NCBI GenBank assembly: GCA_016235745.1
Contig: JACRJA010000069.1
Coordinates: forward strand, 1 to 64,000
Length of the DNA: 64,000 bases
DNA from: Rhodocyclales bacterium
GTDB taxonomy: Bacteria; Pseudomonadota; Gammaproteobacteria; Burkholderiales; Rhodocyclaceae
Direction of reading: 5' to 3'
Positions 8,368-17,669 of the stretch are shown in pieces. Below the pieces are notes generated by a model. The model was given only the letters and a program-made list of their open reading frames with translations, did not search any database and was not told where the DNA came from. How positions within the stretch are numbered: position 1 is the stretch's first letter; each line of letters begins with the position of its first letter. The translations under genes and the position numbers were made by a program.

Positions 8368-9707
8368 GCAAGGCGATCGGACGAAGCTTCTGCGCTGCGC
8401 GGCGCGCGGCACTGAGGTTTGTCCTGGCGGCGGTGCTGGGCATGGGGTCGGCGCAGGCGGCCGACCTGCTCACGCTCTACCGCCAGGCGCTGCTGCAGGA
8501 TCCGAGCTATGCAGCGGCCCGCGCCTCGATGATGGCCGGACAGGAGAAGACCGTGCAGGGGCGGGCGCTGCTCTTGCCGAACGTGTCACTCGATGCCAAT
8601 GCGCTGCATAATCGCTTGGACGCCAGTGCAATCGACAAGGATTACGGCTCGCACCAATGGATGGTGCGGCTCACCCAGCCGCTCTTTCGCCTGCAGAACT
8701 GGGCGGCAGCCAAGCAGGGTGAGCTGCAGACGAGTTTGAGCGATCTGCAGTGGGCGCAGGCACAGCAGGACGTGGCGTTGCGCTTGACCCAAGCCTACTT
8801 TGACGTGGTCGCGGCGCAGGATGCGGTGGATGCGGCCGACGAGCTGCGCCGCGCCGCTGGCGAACAGCTGCAATACGTCAAGAAAAGCTTCGAGGTCGGC
8901 ACCGTCACCATCGTCGATGTCGACGAGGCGCAGTCACGTTTCGACCTGGCCGATGCGCAGCTCATCGCGGCGCAGAACCAGCTCGACGTGGCGCAGCAGG
9001 CTTTGGCGGCCATCGTGGTCGATCTGCCGCAAAAGTATGCCCGCCTGCGGCCGGACGCGAAACTGAGCGGTCCCGACCCGGCGCCGATGGAGCCGTGGGT
9101 GCAGGCAGCGCAGCAGGACAACTTCCTGGTACAGCAGGCGATGGTGAGCCGCGAGATCGCCCAGCGTGAAGTGCAGCGGCGCCGCGCCGGACATCTTCCC
9201 AGCGTGGACGTGGTGGCGCAATACGGCAAGTCGAAGGAGCTTTCGCGCTTTCCGCCGCTGCAGACCGAGACGGTGGAGTCTTCCCAGATCGGGGTGCAGC
9301 TGACCGTGCCGCTCTACGCCGGCGGCGCCATCCAGTCGCAGGTGCGCGAGGGGGCGGCGCTGCTCACCAAATCCGAGCAGGACGAAGAATACGCCAAGCG
9401 GCAGGCGGTGCTGAGCGCCCGCCAGGCCTATCTGGGGTTGACGAGCGGCTTGGCGCAGGTGAAGGCGCTGGAAGCGGCGCTGCAATCGTCCTTGTCCAAC
9501 CTCGCCTCGACGCGCTTGGGCTACGAGGTGGGCGTGCGCATCAACGTCGATGTGCTGAACGCCATGGCGCAGGTGGCCGATGCCCGCACCCGGCTTTCAC
9601 GGGCGCGCTACGATACCTTGATGTGGCAGATTCGCTTGAAAGCGGCGGTGGGGCGGCTGTCGGAGGCAGACCTGGTCGCGGTCAATGCGCTTCTGGTCGA
9701 GGAGTGA
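8364..9707 (+). CDS. tolC: TolC-family outer membrane efflux channel
   Basis: This 447-residue outer-membrane factor should form the trimeric exit duct for the RND pump encoded upstream. A signal peptide with likely cleavage after AQA (residue 32) is followed by two similar halves of long amphipathic helices, as in TolC. Typical pieces are LLTLYRQALLQDPSYAAARA, RLTQPLFRLQNW, LTQAYFDVVAAQDAV, VGTVTIVDVDEAQ and LTVPLYAGGAIQSQV. Its 3' end overlaps the convergent waaA gene by 26 nt. It also resembles channels of type I secretion systems, but no ABC transporter is nearby. Confidence 0.93.
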   Translation: MSKAIGRSFCAARRAALRFVLAAVLGMGSAQAADLLTLYRQALLQDPSYAAARASMMAGQEKTVQGRALLLPNVSLDANALHNRLDASAIDKDYGSHQWMVRLTQPLFRLQNWAAAKQGELQTSLSDLQWAQAQQDVALRLTQAYFDVVAAQDAVDAADELRRAAGEQLQYVKKSFEVGTVTIVDVDEAQSRFDLADAQLIAAQNQLDVAQQALAAIVVDLPQKYARLRPDAKLSGPDPAPMEPWVQAAQQDNFLVQQAMVSREIAQREVQRRRAGHLPSVDVVAQYGKSKELSRFPPLQTETVESSQIGVQLTVPLYAGGAIQSQVREGAALLTKSEQDEEYAKRQAVLSARQAYLGLTSGLAQVKALEAALQSSLSNLASTRLGYEVGVRINVDVLNAMAQVADARTRLSRARYDTLMWQIRLKAAVGRLSEADLVAVNALLVEE

Positions 9708-11040
9708 GCGGGCCGTCGACGCCGCGCTGCTCGAAGCCGGGTTCGTGCTCGAGCCAGGGGGCGAGCAGGGCGAGCGTGCGTTCGGTGGCGCCGCGATGCG
9801 CCGCGAGGAAGATGGCGCCGTGGGCGATGACCGCGGCGCGCTCGTCGGGCTGCTCGATCCAGCGCAGGGCGAGTTCGACCGCTTCCTGGGGAGTGCGCAG
9901 CTGGGCGATGGCCTGCGCTGCCGTGCCCTGGGCGACGACCTCGGCGAAGTTCTCCGTATGCGGCCCGACGATGGGCGGCGTGCCGGCGGCGAGGGCCTCC
10001 AGCGGATTCTGGCCGCCGTGGCGCTCCCAGCTGCCGCCGATGATGGCCACGTCGGCGAGCGCGTAATAGGCGTAGAGCTCGCCCATGCTGTCGCCGAGCC
10101 AGACGTCGTCTTCGGGGTGCGGCAAGGAGGCGCTGCGGCGGCGATAGCGCAGCCCGTGACGCTCGACGAGTCGGGCGACCTCGTCGAAGCGCTCGGGATG
10201 GCGCGGCACGATCACCAGGAGCGGCGGTTCGCGGAAGAGGAAATCCTCCCGTTCGGCCCATTCCTGCCGCACCCCCTCCCAGGCGCGCAGGAAGCGGGCT
10301 TCTTCGCCCTCGCGGCTGCTGGCGAGCACCACCACTGGACGCGGGCCGATGGCCTCGCGCCAGGTGTGCGCCAGCGCGATCGCCGCCGGCTCCGGGCTCC
10401 AGTCGAATTTGAGATTGCCGGTGACGGCGACCTGGCGCGCGCCCAGCGCGCGCAGGCGTTGCCCATCGGCTGCGCTCTGGGCCCCGACCTGCACGAAGGC
10501 GTTCCAGTCGAGCGGCAGCAGCCAGCGAAAGCGCCGGTAGCGGCGGAAGGAACGCTCCGACAGGCGGGCGTTGGCGAGCACGAGCGGTACGCCCTGGCGC
10601 TTGGCCTGCCGCAACCAGTTGGGCCAGATCTCGGTCTCCATCACGATGCCCAGGCGCGGGCGCGCGCGTTCGAGGAAGCGCTGTACCCAGCGGCGGTGGT
10701 CGTAGGGGGCATAGGCCTGCACGATGGCCGGATCGTGGGCCCAGAGCCGCTGACCGGTTTCCAGCCCGGTGGGCGTCATGTGGGTGACGAGGAGCCGCAG
10801 CCGGGGATAGCGGCGGCGCAGCGCCCGCACCAGGGGGTGGGCGGCGCGCGTCTCGCCCACCGAGACGGCGTGGATCCAGACGGTGGCGCGCGTCTCTTCG
10901 GGCAGGGCGACCCGGCCCAGGCGCTCGCGCCAGCGCTGCGCTTCATGGGGGTCGCCGCGGTGGCGCAAGCGGTGGCGCAGCCGCAGCCACGGCCAAGCGA
11001 GCCGCCAGAGGGCATCGTAGAGGTGGTAACGTAAGGACAC
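9682..11040 (-). CDS. waaA: 3-deoxy-D-manno-octulosonic acid (Kdo) transferase
   Basis: Adds Kdo from CMP-Kdo to lipid A precursor at the cytoplasmic face of the inner membrane. The 452-residue GT30-type enzyme shows WIHAVSVGETRAAHPLVRAL with the catalytic glutamate, LLVTHMTPTGLE, YAPYDHRRWVQRF, ETEIWPNWL, LANARLSERS, TGNLKFDW and GGSWERHGGQNPLEALA. The GTG at 11040 starts at the family position (SLRYHLYDALWRLAWP). An upstream in-frame extension to 11223 would translate the dispersed repeat element and is rejected. waaA appears monocistronic here, convergent with the tolC gene. Confidence 0.95.
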   Translation of the reverse strand: MSLRYHLYDALWRLAWPWLRLRHRLRHRGDPHEAQRWRERLGRVALPEETRATVWIHAVSVGETRAAHPLVRALRRRYPRLRLLVTHMTPTGLETGQRLWAHDPAIVQAYAPYDHRRWVQRFLERARPRLGIVMETEIWPNWLRQAKRQGVPLVLANARLSERSFRRYRRFRWLLPLDWNAFVQVGAQSAADGQRLRALGARQVAVTGNLKFDWSPEPAAIALAHTWREAIGPRPVVVLASSREGEEARFLRAWEGVRQEWAEREDFLFREPPLLVIVPRHPERFDEVARLVERHGLRYRRRSASLPHPEDDVWLGDSMGELYAYYALADVAIIGGSWERHGGQNPLEALAAGTPPIVGPHTENFAEVVAQGTAAQAIAQLRTPQEAVELALRWIEQPDERAAVIAHGAIFLAAHRGATERTLALLAPWLEHEPGFEQRGVDGPLTPRPEAH

Positions 11041-11117
11041 GGGCGCCGTCGCAGAAGGGGGCGATGGTGTTAGTTTAGCAAGTCCGGCGGCGGTGCGTCC
11101 AAGTGCCGGAAAAGAAA

Positions 11118-11220
11118 GGGCGCCGCGAACGACCGTCGCGGGCGGCGGCAGGGCAAGGCGTCCGGAGCGCAAGAGGCGAGACCTATCATGAAGATAGGCG
11201 AGTAGGGTGTTCGAGGTGCC
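11118..11220 (+). repeat. dispersed element with terminal inverted repeats, copy A
   Basis: The left terminus GGCGCCGCGAAC and right terminus GTTCGAGGTGCC are inverted repeats matching in 10 of 12 positions. The left 55-60 nt are nearly identical to 31277-31334, and the right 20 nt (AGTAGGGTGTTCGAGGTGCC) are identical to 31385-31404. The middle differs: here it is 28 nt with a small hairpin CCTATC-ATGAA-GATAGG. It lies between the divergent waaA and apaH genes and ends 22 nt before the apaH start codon. No reading frame of its own is evident. Confidence 0.75.
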
Positions 11221-11242
11221 CAAAAGGAGGAGAGGACGCAGG

Positions 11243-12049
11243 ATGGCGACTTATGCGATCGGGGATGTACAGGGTTGCTTCGGGCCGCTGCAACGGCTGC
11301 TCGAAGTGATCGGCTTTACGCCCTCGCGCGACCGGCTGTGGCTGGTGGGCGACCTGGTCAATCGCGGCCCCCAGTCGCTGGAAGTGCTGCGCTTCGTGCG
11401 TTCGTTGCCGCCGAATTCGGTCGAGGTGGTGCTGGGCAATCACGATCTCTATCTCTTGATGCGGGCGGCAGGTTATCCCAGGCGCGCGCGGGACGACACC
11501 CTGGATGCGGTGCTCGCGGCGCCGGATCGCGACGAACTGCTCGACTGGCTGCGCGCGCGGCCGCTCCTCGTAGTGGACGAGGCGATGGGCTATGCGATGG
11601 CGCATGCCGGGGTGAGCCCGGTGTGGTCGCTGGCGCAGGCGGCGGCCCGCGCGCGCGAGGTGGAGGAGAAGCTGCAGGGGGATCTCGGCTGGCTGCTGCG
11701 CTTGAAGGGCGACCGTCCCACGCGCTGGCGCGACGATCTTGCGGGTATGGATCGTCTCCGCTACATCGTCAATGCGTTTACGCGCATGCGTTTCGTGTCG
11801 CTGCGCCAGGGGGCCCTGGAGCTGGAAGCGAAAGGGCCGCCGGAGCGGGCGCCGAAAGGCACGGTGCCATGGTTCCGCTGGCCCAAAAGGGTCCCGCTGG
11901 GCGTGCAGATAGTGTTCGGGCACTGGTCGGCGCTGGGGTTCTACGCCGGCGACGGGGTGCTCGGTATCGACACGGGCTGTGTCTACGGCGGGGTGCTCAC
12001 GGCGGTGCGGCTGGAAGACGCGGCGGTGTTCTCGGTACGGGGGCCGTGA
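11243..12049 (+). CDS. apaH: symmetrical bis(5'-nucleosyl)-tetraphosphatase (Ap4A hydrolase)
   Basis: Cleaves diadenosine tetraphosphate to two ADP. It also can remove Np4-type caps from RNA in the family. The 268-residue metallophosphatase has all its motifs: YAIGDVQGC, WLVGDLVNRGPQS, VVLGNHDLYLL, GYAMAHAGVSP, FGHWSALGFY and GIDTGCVYGG. A strong AAAGGAGGAGAGGA region precedes the ATG at 11243. An in-frame start at 11207 would run through the repeat and is unlikely. It converges on the chemoreceptor gene with a 4-nt gap and no visible terminator. Confidence 0.96.
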   Translation: MATYAIGDVQGCFGPLQRLLEVIGFTPSRDRLWLVGDLVNRGPQSLEVLRFVRSLPPNSVEVVLGNHDLYLLMRAAGYPRRARDDTLDAVLAAPDRDELLDWLRARPLLVVDEAMGYAMAHAGVSPVWSLAQAAARAREVEEKLQGDLGWLLRLKGDRPTRWRDDLAGMDRLRYIVNAFTRMRFVSLRQGALELEAKGPPERAPKGTVPWFRWPKRVPLGVQIVFGHWSALGFYAGDGVLGIDTGCVYGGVLTAVRLEDAAVFSVRGP

Positions 12050-12053
12050 GCCG

Positions 12054-13706
12054 TCAGGCGCGGAAACGCTGCAGCAGCGCGGCGAGCGTCTGCGTGAGCC
12101 GGTCGAGCTCGGTGGCTGTGTCGCGGCCTTGGCGCGCGAGCTCGGCCAGCGTCTCGGCAGTGCCGGCAACCTTGGCGACTTCCTGCGCGATCTGGCGGTT
12201 GACGCCGGCCTGCTCGTGCACGCCGTCGCGGATGGCGCGGGCCTGCTCGCCGATGTCGTCGATGGTGCGCTCGATGGCCTCGATCGCTTGCAGCGCCTCA
12301 TGCGCGGAGGCCAGCGTCTCCTGGACGGCTTCCTCTCCTCGGGCCATGTCTGTCGCCATCTGGGTGACGCGGGTCTCGACGCGATGGATCGTGCCGGCGA
12401 TCTCGCCGGTGGCCTGCGCCGTGCGTTGGGCGAGCTTGCGCACTTCGTCGGCGACTACGGCAAAGCCGCGGCCGTATTCCCCGGCGCGGGCGGCTTCGAT
12501 GGCGGCGTTGAGCGCGAGCAGGTTGGTTTGTTCGGCCACCTCGCGGATGATCTCGACCACGTGGCGAACCGCGCCCATCTCGCCGTCGATGACGCGCGCG
12601 TCCTCGGCGAGCGCATCGAGCCGCTGTGCGAGCGCTTTGGCCTGGTGGGTATGGGCGCGCACGCGCCCGGCGGCCGCCCGGCTGCGCTCGATGCCCTGGG
12701 CGACGCGCTCGGCCGCCTGCTGGGCGTCGGTGGCGGTCTGATCCATGGCCGTGGAGAGCTCTTCGATGCCGGCGGCCATCTCCTGGGCGGATTCGGCCTG
12801 GCGGGCCGCGGTACCAGCGGTGTGGCTGGCGCGCTCGCGTTCGGCGGCGACTGCGGATTCCAGTTGTTTTCCCGCCTGGGTGAGCAGGTGCACGAAGTCA
12901 CGCAGCTGCTCGCGCATCTCCTGGAGCGTCGCGGTCAAGGTCCCGATCTCGTCGTGCCGCTCATCGTCGAGATCCTGGCGCAAGTCGAGGGCGGCCACGG
13001 CTCGCGCGAAGTCGAGCGCCGTGCGCATGCCGTGGCGCAGGCGATGGGTGGAGAAGTAGGCAAGCGTCACCAGGAGCAGCGTCACCGCGCCGAAGAGCGT
13101 GGCGAGGGTGATGCGGCTGCGATCGGACGCCTGGGCGCTGTGCTCGAAGTCGGCGCGGGTGACGTCGCGCTCGAGCGTGATCAGTTCGTCGAGGGCGGCG
13201 TGCACGTCGTGCAGTTGCGTCTCGATCTGACCGATAAGCCCCCGTTGGGAGCGACCCAAACCCGTGAGGTCGTCGCCGTAGAGTTCAATGGTCTGGCGCG
13301 CGGTGTCCACGGCTTGATGAAACCGTCTGGCGGCGTCTTCGAGCCGGGCGAAAGCGGCACGTTCGTCTGCGTGCATCGGCCGCTGCCCGAAGGAAGCAAG
13401 TATGTCATCGGATTGAGCTGCGGCGCGTTCGAGCGCCTGCGCATCGAACGAGGAGATTTTCTGGCTTGCGTCGGCGAAGACGCGATAGAGAAAGCTCGCC
13501 TGTCGTTCGGTGAGGTGTTTGAGCTGGGCGAGATCGACCAAAGGGGCGACTTGGCCGATGTAGGCAGCGCGCATCGTCTCGGTCTGGGCGGCGATGGTGC
13601 GATAGGCGAGCGCGATCACGATCGAGAACAACCCGATCGCGATCGCGACCATGATCCAGTAGCGCGCTTGCAACGACAGGGAAAAGGAGCGAGGCAGGCG
13701 CACCAT
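12054..13706 (-). CDS. methyl-accepting chemotaxis protein
   Basis: This 550-residue transmembrane chemoreceptor has a first membrane helix at about residues 15-36, a periplasmic helical sensor region of about 160 residues, a second helix at about 199-220, a HAMP-like segment, and a long signalling coiled coil. The coiled coil carries the highly conserved tip [19 protein letters not shown] followed by [15 protein letters not shown]. There is no C-terminal CheR/CheB pentapeptide. The ATG lies 13 nt after the phoX stop, with GAGG overlapping that stop, so it is probably cotranscribed with phoX and under the same phosphate control. The ligand cannot be read from sequence. Confidence 0.94.
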   Translation of the reverse strand: MVRLPRSFSLSLQARYWIMVAIAIGLFSIVIALAYRTIAAQTETMRAAYIGQVAPLVDLAQLKHLTERQASFLYRVFADASQKISSFDAQALERAAAQSDDILASFGQRPMHADERAAFARLEDAARRFHQAVDTARQTIELYGDDLTGLGRSQRGLIGQIETQLHDVHAALDELITLERDVTRADFEHSAQASDRSRITLATLFGAVTLLLVTLAYFSTHRLRHGMRTALDFARAVAALDLRQDLDDERHDEIGTLTATLQEMREQLRDFVHLLTQAGKQLESAVAAERERASHTAGTAARQAESAQEMAAGIEELSTAMDQTATDAQQAAERVAQGIERSRAAAGRVRAHTHQAKALAQRLDALAEDARVIDGEMGAVRHVVEIIREVAEQTNLLALNAAIEAARAGEYGRGFAVVADEVRKLAQRTAQATGEIAGTIHRVETRVTQMATDMARGEEAVQETLASAHEALQAIEAIERTIDDIGEQARAIRDGVHEQAGVNRQIAQEVAKVAGTAETLAELARQGRDTATELDRLTQTLAALLQRFRA

Positions 13707-13719
13707 CGATGCCGGGCCC

Positions 13720-15723
13720 TCAGCGCTCGGCGAAGACGGGCTTGCCGTCGGCGCGTTCGATCACCAGCGTGGCCGAGCGCGGACGTCCACCGCCCAGCTC
13801 ATGGAACTGCGAATGGGGCCATTCGGAGAAAGCCGTGGGGTGGGTCGCGAGGAAGGTGGCGAGATCCTGCCCCGGCGCGATGCGCGGCGCCCGCGGGTGT
13901 CCGTCGGCTTCGCCCGGGTGCTGGACGTTGACGAACAGGGTGCGCCCGTCGTTACTCCAGGTCAGTCCCGTGATCTCGCAGCCTGAAGGTCCGACGAGAA
14001 AGCGGCGGATGATGCCGGCGTCGGGGTCGGCCACCAGCATCTGGTTGTTGCCCATACCCTGGTAGGCGCCGGTATTGCTGTAGTTGCCGTCGGTGAGGAT
14101 CCACAGGCGGCCGGCGGCGTCGAACCCGAGCCCGTCGGGGGAGTTGAAGAGGTTCTCCGGCGTGATCGCGGCGGAGCCGGCGCGCGGATCCCCTTGGGGG
14201 TAGGCGAGCGGATTGCCGGCGAGCACGAAGAGGTCCCAGGTGAACTCGTCCGCGGTCGGGTCGCCTCCCGCTTCCTGCCAGCGCAGGATTTGGCCCCAGC
14301 GGTTCTCGGCGCGGGGGTTGGCGGCATCGACCTCATCGGGCTTGCGTTTGTCGTTGTTGGTGAGTGTGACGTAGACTTCGCCCGAGCGGGGGTGGATGGC
14401 GACCCACTCGGGACGGTCCATCTTGGTGGCGCCGACGATGTCGCCGGCAAGCCGCGCGTGGATGAGGACGTTTGCCTGCGTGGGGAGCCGCGCGTCGGCG
14501 GCGAGCAGCGGATTGCGCGCCTTGTCGAGCAGGATCCAGTGTCCGCGCAGACGGGTGCCGTCGGCGGCAGGCTCGGCGGTGAAGCGGGCGACGTAGAGCT
14601 CGCCCGCATCGAGCAGATCGCGGTTGGCGGCGGGGTTGGCGGGGTCGTAGCGGCCGTGGCTCACGAAGCGGTAGAGGTACTCGAAGCGCTCGTCGTCTCC
14701 CATATAGACCACGACGCGCCCGTCCGGGGAAAGCGTGACGGCGGCGTTTTCATGCTTGAAGCGACCGAGCGCCGTGCGTTTCTTGGGCGTGCTCTGCGGG
14801 TCGAAGGGGTCGATCTCGACCACCCAGCCGAAGCGGTTGGGCTCGTTCGGTTCGCGGCGCAGGTCGAAGCGCTCGATCACCTCGAACCAGCGGTAGCCCC
14901 CGTCCTTGCCGATGCCATAGCGTTTGTGCATCGGATCGTCGCTGCCGCCGCCAAAGTAGTTGTGGAAGTTTTCCTCGCAGGTGAGGTAGGTGCCCCAGGG
15001 GGTGAAACCGTTGGCGCAGTTGTTGAGCGTGCCGCGTACCCGGGTGCCGCTGGGGTCGGCCGAGGTGCGCAGCAGCGCATGTCCGGCGGCCGGTCCGCTG
15101 AGTTCAATGGGGGTGTCGCCGGTGATGCGGCGGTTGTATTTCGACGGAATCACCGGACGCCAGCCGCGCTGTCCGTCGCGCTGCAGATGGACGATGGACA
15201 CCCCATGGGCGTTGATCGCCTTCATCGCTTTCTCGCGCGTCCAGGGTTCGGTGTATTCCTTGCCGAAGAGGTATTCGTAGTTGGTGTACTCGTGATTGAG
15301 CGCGAGCAGCCCCTGTTCGAATACATTGGGGCCGAAGGGGAAGAAGTGCATCCCGTCGTGGTTGTCGCCGATCTGCCGCGCCTGTTCTTCGGCGCTGGCC
15401 GAGGCGTCGGGGCGCCAGTAGGTGGAAAAATCGATGAGCGGATCGCCCCAGGGCAGGATGGCGCGCACCACGTAGCCGTCCATGACGCTGACGAAGTCGT
15501 TGCTGTGGGTGGGAATCGAGCGGGGGAAGGCGGCGAGCAAGGAAGAGGTTGCGGCAACCGGCTCATCGAGCGAGCGGGCGAGCGCCGCCGGCGAGGCGAA
15601 AAAGCCCAGGAGCGTTGCCGCTCCCGTGCCTTGCAGCAGGCGGCGGCGGGCTTGGTCGACGACTTCGTCGAAGGTGTTGCGCTGCGCCTCGCGCGTTGCG
15701 CCGTTGTCTTTCATCGCTTTCAT
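13720..15723 (-). CDS. phoX: PhoX-family alkaline phosphatase (Tat-exported)
   Basis: A 667-residue DUF839/PhoX protein. In characterised members this is a calcium- and iron-dependent phosphatase that releases phosphate from organic esters outside the inner membrane. Recognisable parts are a twin-arginine signal near residues 25-40 ([18 protein letters not shown]), [96 protein letters not shown] and FVNVQHPGE. The ATGs at 15723 and 15714 are both possible, and neither has a strong ribosome site. A Pho box lies upstream, and the chemoreceptor gene follows after 13 nt. Confidence 0.93.
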   Translation of the reverse strand: MKAMKDNGATREAQRNTFDEVVDQARRRLLQGTGAATLLGFFASPAALARSLDEPVAATSSLLAAFPRSIPTHSNDFVSVMDGYVVRAILPWGDPLIDFSTYWRPDASASAEEQARQIGDNHDGMHFFPFGPNVFEQGLLALNHEYTNYEYLFGKEYTEPWTREKAMKAINAHGVSIVHLQRDGQRGWRPVIPSKYNRRITGDTPIELSGPAAGHALLRTSADPSGTRVRGTLNNCANGFTPWGTYLTCEENFHNYFGGGSDDPMHKRYGIGKDGGYRWFEVIERFDLRREPNEPNRFGWVVEIDPFDPQSTPKKRTALGRFKHENAAVTLSPDGRVVVYMGDDERFEYLYRFVSHGRYDPANPAANRDLLDAGELYVARFTAEPAADGTRLRGHWILLDKARNPLLAADARLPTQANVLIHARLAGDIVGATKMDRPEWVAIHPRSGEVYVTLTNNDKRKPDEVDAANPRAENRWGQILRWQEAGGDPTADEFTWDLFVLAGNPLAYPQGDPRAGSAAITPENLFNSPDGLGFDAAGRLWILTDGNYSNTGAYQGMGNNQMLVADPDAGIIRRFLVGPSGCEITGLTWSNDGRTLFVNVQHPGEADGHPRAPRIAPGQDLATFLATHPTAFSEWPHSQFHELGGGRPRSATLVIERADGKPVFAER

Positions 15724-15757
15724 GGCATGCGCTGCTGGGCGGATTGCGGTGGAGGGA

Positions 15758-15791
15758 AGTCTAGAGCGGGTTTGTAACAGACTGATGACAA
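15758..15791 (-). promoter_or_regulatory. Pho box and -10 of the phoX promoter
   Basis: On the minus strand, 15791-15774 reads TTGTCATCAGTCTGTTAC. It matches the 18-nt Pho box (two CTGTCA-type halves spaced 11 nt) in 14 of 18 positions. Exactly 10 nt downstream lies TAGACT (15763-15758), a 4/6 match to the -10 element. In PhoB-activated promoters the Pho box replaces the -35 at this spacing. It sits between the plsC stop and phoX, about 35 nt before the phoX start. This predicts induction by phosphate starvation. Confidence 0.75.
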
Positions 15792-15799
15792 GACGGCGA

Positions 15800-16549
15800 T
15801 CACGCGAGGTCTTCGTGCACGCGCTCGCGAATCCATGCTTCGATGGCGCGGCCGAGCGCCTTGCGGTCGGCGCCCTGGGTGGGAAAGGGCGGGGAGACGT
15901 CGATGCGGGCGCGCAGCCGCGGTTCGCGCACGATGCGCCACACCGATTGCATGAGGGTCATCTGACCGTGGAAGGCCGCGGCGGTGGTACGCCGGCCGTG
16001 GGCGTGATAGTAGCGGATCGCCACGGCCTGCACCGGGGCGCCGGCGTCGATCGCCGGCTGCAGCAGCGCGGCGTGGAAGGGGTGCAGCGACAGGCCGTCG
16101 GTGGTGGTGCCTTCGGGAAAGAGCGCCACGCTCTGCCCTTGCCGTAGATGCGCGGCGAGCTCGCGGGCGAGCGTGGCGGCGTGCCCCCGGCTGCCGCGCT
16201 GCAGGAAGAGGGTGCCGTTTCGCGCGGCGAACCAGCCGATGAGCGGCCAGCGGCGCACTTCCGCCTTGGCGATGAAAGCAGCGTCGGTCTGCGACAGGAC
16301 GGCGAAGACGTCGATCCACGAGACATGGTTGAGGGCGAGCAGCACGCAGGGGGAGAAGTTGCCATGCCGTTGAACTTCGATGCCGCACAGATCGAGGAGG
16401 CGTTGCGACCAGCGCTGGCGCAGGCGGGCGCGGGTGGCGGCCTCGGCCCGGGGAAAACGCAGCGCGAGGGTGGCAAGCCCCATGGCGAGATGCAGGGCAA
16501 GGCGGATGAGCCGAAACAGGCGCAGCGGCAGAGGAAGGGGGCGGTGCAT
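15800..16549 (-). CDS. plsC: 1-acyl-sn-glycerol-3-phosphate acyltransferase
   Basis: Transfers the second acyl chain to lysophosphatidic acid, giving phosphatidic acid for membrane lipids. The 249-residue protein carries acyltransferase motif I (NHVSWID, the HX4D catalytic pair), motif II region GTLFLQRGSRGH, and motif III FPEGTTTDG. A hydrophobic N-terminal stretch (about residues 12-32) should anchor it in the inner membrane. It ends just upstream of the phoX Pho box, so it may be a separate unit. An LpxL-type role is less likely given the HX4D context. Confidence 0.9.
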   Translation of the reverse strand: MHRPLPLPLRLFRLIRLALHLAMGLATLALRFPRAEAATRARLRQRWSQRLLDLCGIEVQRHGNFSPCVLLALNHVSWIDVFAVLSQTDAAFIAKAEVRRWPLIGWFAARNGTLFLQRGSRGHAATLARELAAHLRQGQSVALFPEGTTTDGLSLHPFHAALLQPAIDAGAPVQAVAIRYYHAHGRRTTAAAFHGQMTLMQSVWRIVREPRLRARIDVSPPFPTQGADRKALGRAIEAWIRERVHEDLA

Positions 16550-16681
16550 CGCGGTGCGGCGGTGTCCAGGCGAAAAACTCCCGGGATGGTAGCGGAAAAT
16601 TTCGCTGCCAGGGGGCGGAGGTCCAGGGAGGATTGCGGCGGGGATGGCGCGCCGCAGAGCGGATCGGGCGAAGCCTGCCGC

Positions 16682-16687
16682 TATAAT
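16682..16687 (+). promoter_or_regulatory. -10 element upstream of the PfkB-family kinase
   Basis: A perfect TATAAT lies 37 nt before the kinase start codon. No good -35 hexamer is found 16-18 nt upstream, so promoter strength is uncertain. The plsC gene diverges from it on the other side. Confidence 0.5.
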
Positions 16688-16724
16688 CCCATTCCATCGG
16701 ATGGGGAACGAAAAAGGAATGGCG

Positions 16725-17669
16725 ATGGCGCGTATCGTGGTGTGCGGCTCGATGGCTTACGACACGATCATGGTGTTCGAGGATCGTTTTCGCGAGCACA
16801 TTCTGCCGGACAAGATCCATCTGCTGAACGTGGCCTTCACCGTGCCGCAGCTGCGGCGCGAGTTCGGCGGCTGCGCCGGCAACATCGCCTACGGCTTGAA
16901 GCAGCTGGGGTCCGAGCCGGTGATCGTGGCCACCGTGGGTGAGGACGCGCAACCGTATTTCGACCGGCTGGCGGCGCTGGGGATCTCGCAGGAGGGAATC
17001 GCCGTGCTGCCGGGGGAATACACCGCCCAGGCGTTCATCACCACCGACCTCGACGACAACCAGATCACCGCCTTTCATCCCGGAGCGATGGCCTCGTCGC
17101 ACCGCAACCCGGTGGCGGGGCAGCTGGGCGGGCAGTGGGCGATCGTGGCCCCCGATGGCCTGGAGGGGATGCTCGCCCATTGCACGGCGCTCGCCGAGGC
17201 CGGTGTTCCCTTCGCCTTCGATCCGGGGCAGGCCTTGCCTCTTTTCTCCGGCAAGCAGTTGCTGCAGTGCCTGGAACTGGCGCGGGCCTGCGCCGTCAAT
17301 GATTACGAAGCGCAGCTCATGGAGGTGCGCACCGGCCTGTCGCTGGTGGCCTTGGCCGCGCGGGTCGAGGCTTTCGTCGTGACGCGGGGGGCTTTGGGCG
17401 CCTGGGTCTTCGTCGAGGGAAATCGCTTCGAGGTGCCGCCGGTGCGGCCCGATGCGGTGGTCGACCCGACCGGCTGCGGTGACGCTTTTCGCGCCGGGCT
17501 GCTCCATGCGATCGCCTCGGGCAGCGACTGGATCCGGGCGGTGCGTTTGGGCGCCGTGCTCGGGGCGATCAAGGTGGCCTCGCGCGGGGCGCAGAATTAC
17601 ACGCTGCGGCGCGAGAATCTCGTGCAGCGTTATCAGGAAACCTATCAGGAGGAATGGCCATGGCAGTGA
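16725..17669 (+). CDS. PfkB-family sugar/nucleoside kinase
   Basis: A 314-residue ribokinase-fold kinase. The N-terminal glycine pair is in REFGGCAGNIAYGLKQLG, and the C-terminal signature VDPTGCGDAFRAGLL holds the catalytic aspartate. The usual GAGD anion hole reads GCGD, a variant seen in this subfamily. The ATP region VTRGALGAWVF is present. The substrate (adenosine, another nucleoside or a sugar) cannot be decided. I chose the ATG at 16725 because AAAGGA lies 6 nt before it; starts at 16719 and 16701 also exist. The downstream lipoprotein gene begins inside its last codons. Confidence 0.88.
   Translation: MARIVVCGSMAYDTIMVFEDRFREHILPDKIHLLNVAFTVPQLRREFGGCAGNIAYGLKQLGSEPVIVATVGEDAQPYFDRLAALGISQEGIAVLPGEYTAQAFITTDLDDNQITAFHPGAMASSHRNPVAGQLGGQWAIVAPDGLEGMLAHCTALAEAGVPFAFDPGQALPLFSGKQLLQCLELARACAVNDYEAQLMEVRTGLSLVALAARVEAFVVTRGALGAWVFVEGNRFEVPPVRPDAVVDPTGCGDAFRAGLLHAIASGSDWIRAVRLGAVLGAIKVASRGAQNYTLRRENLVQRYQETYQEEWPWQ

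Noticed and set aside
9685-11034. Long rightward frame antisense to waaA (449 codons)
   Set aside because: A typical GC-rich mirror frame with low-complexity, histidine- and arginine-rich product and no motif; waaA explains the region.
11041-11223. N-terminal extension of the waaA frame
   Set aside because: It translates the dispersed repeat, has no family match, and the GTG at 11040 gives the expected WaaA start.
11207-11242. Upstream start for apaH
   Set aside because: The extra 12 residues come from the repeat, and the strong ribosome site points to the ATG at 11243.
14194-15777. Long rightward frame antisense to phoX (527 codons)
   Set aside because: No recognisable domains; phoX on the opposite strand has full family signatures and a matched promoter.
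16158-16720. Possible extra gene between plsC and the kinase
   Set aside because: The rightward frames here are mirrors of plsC or short extensions of the kinase without ribosome sites.
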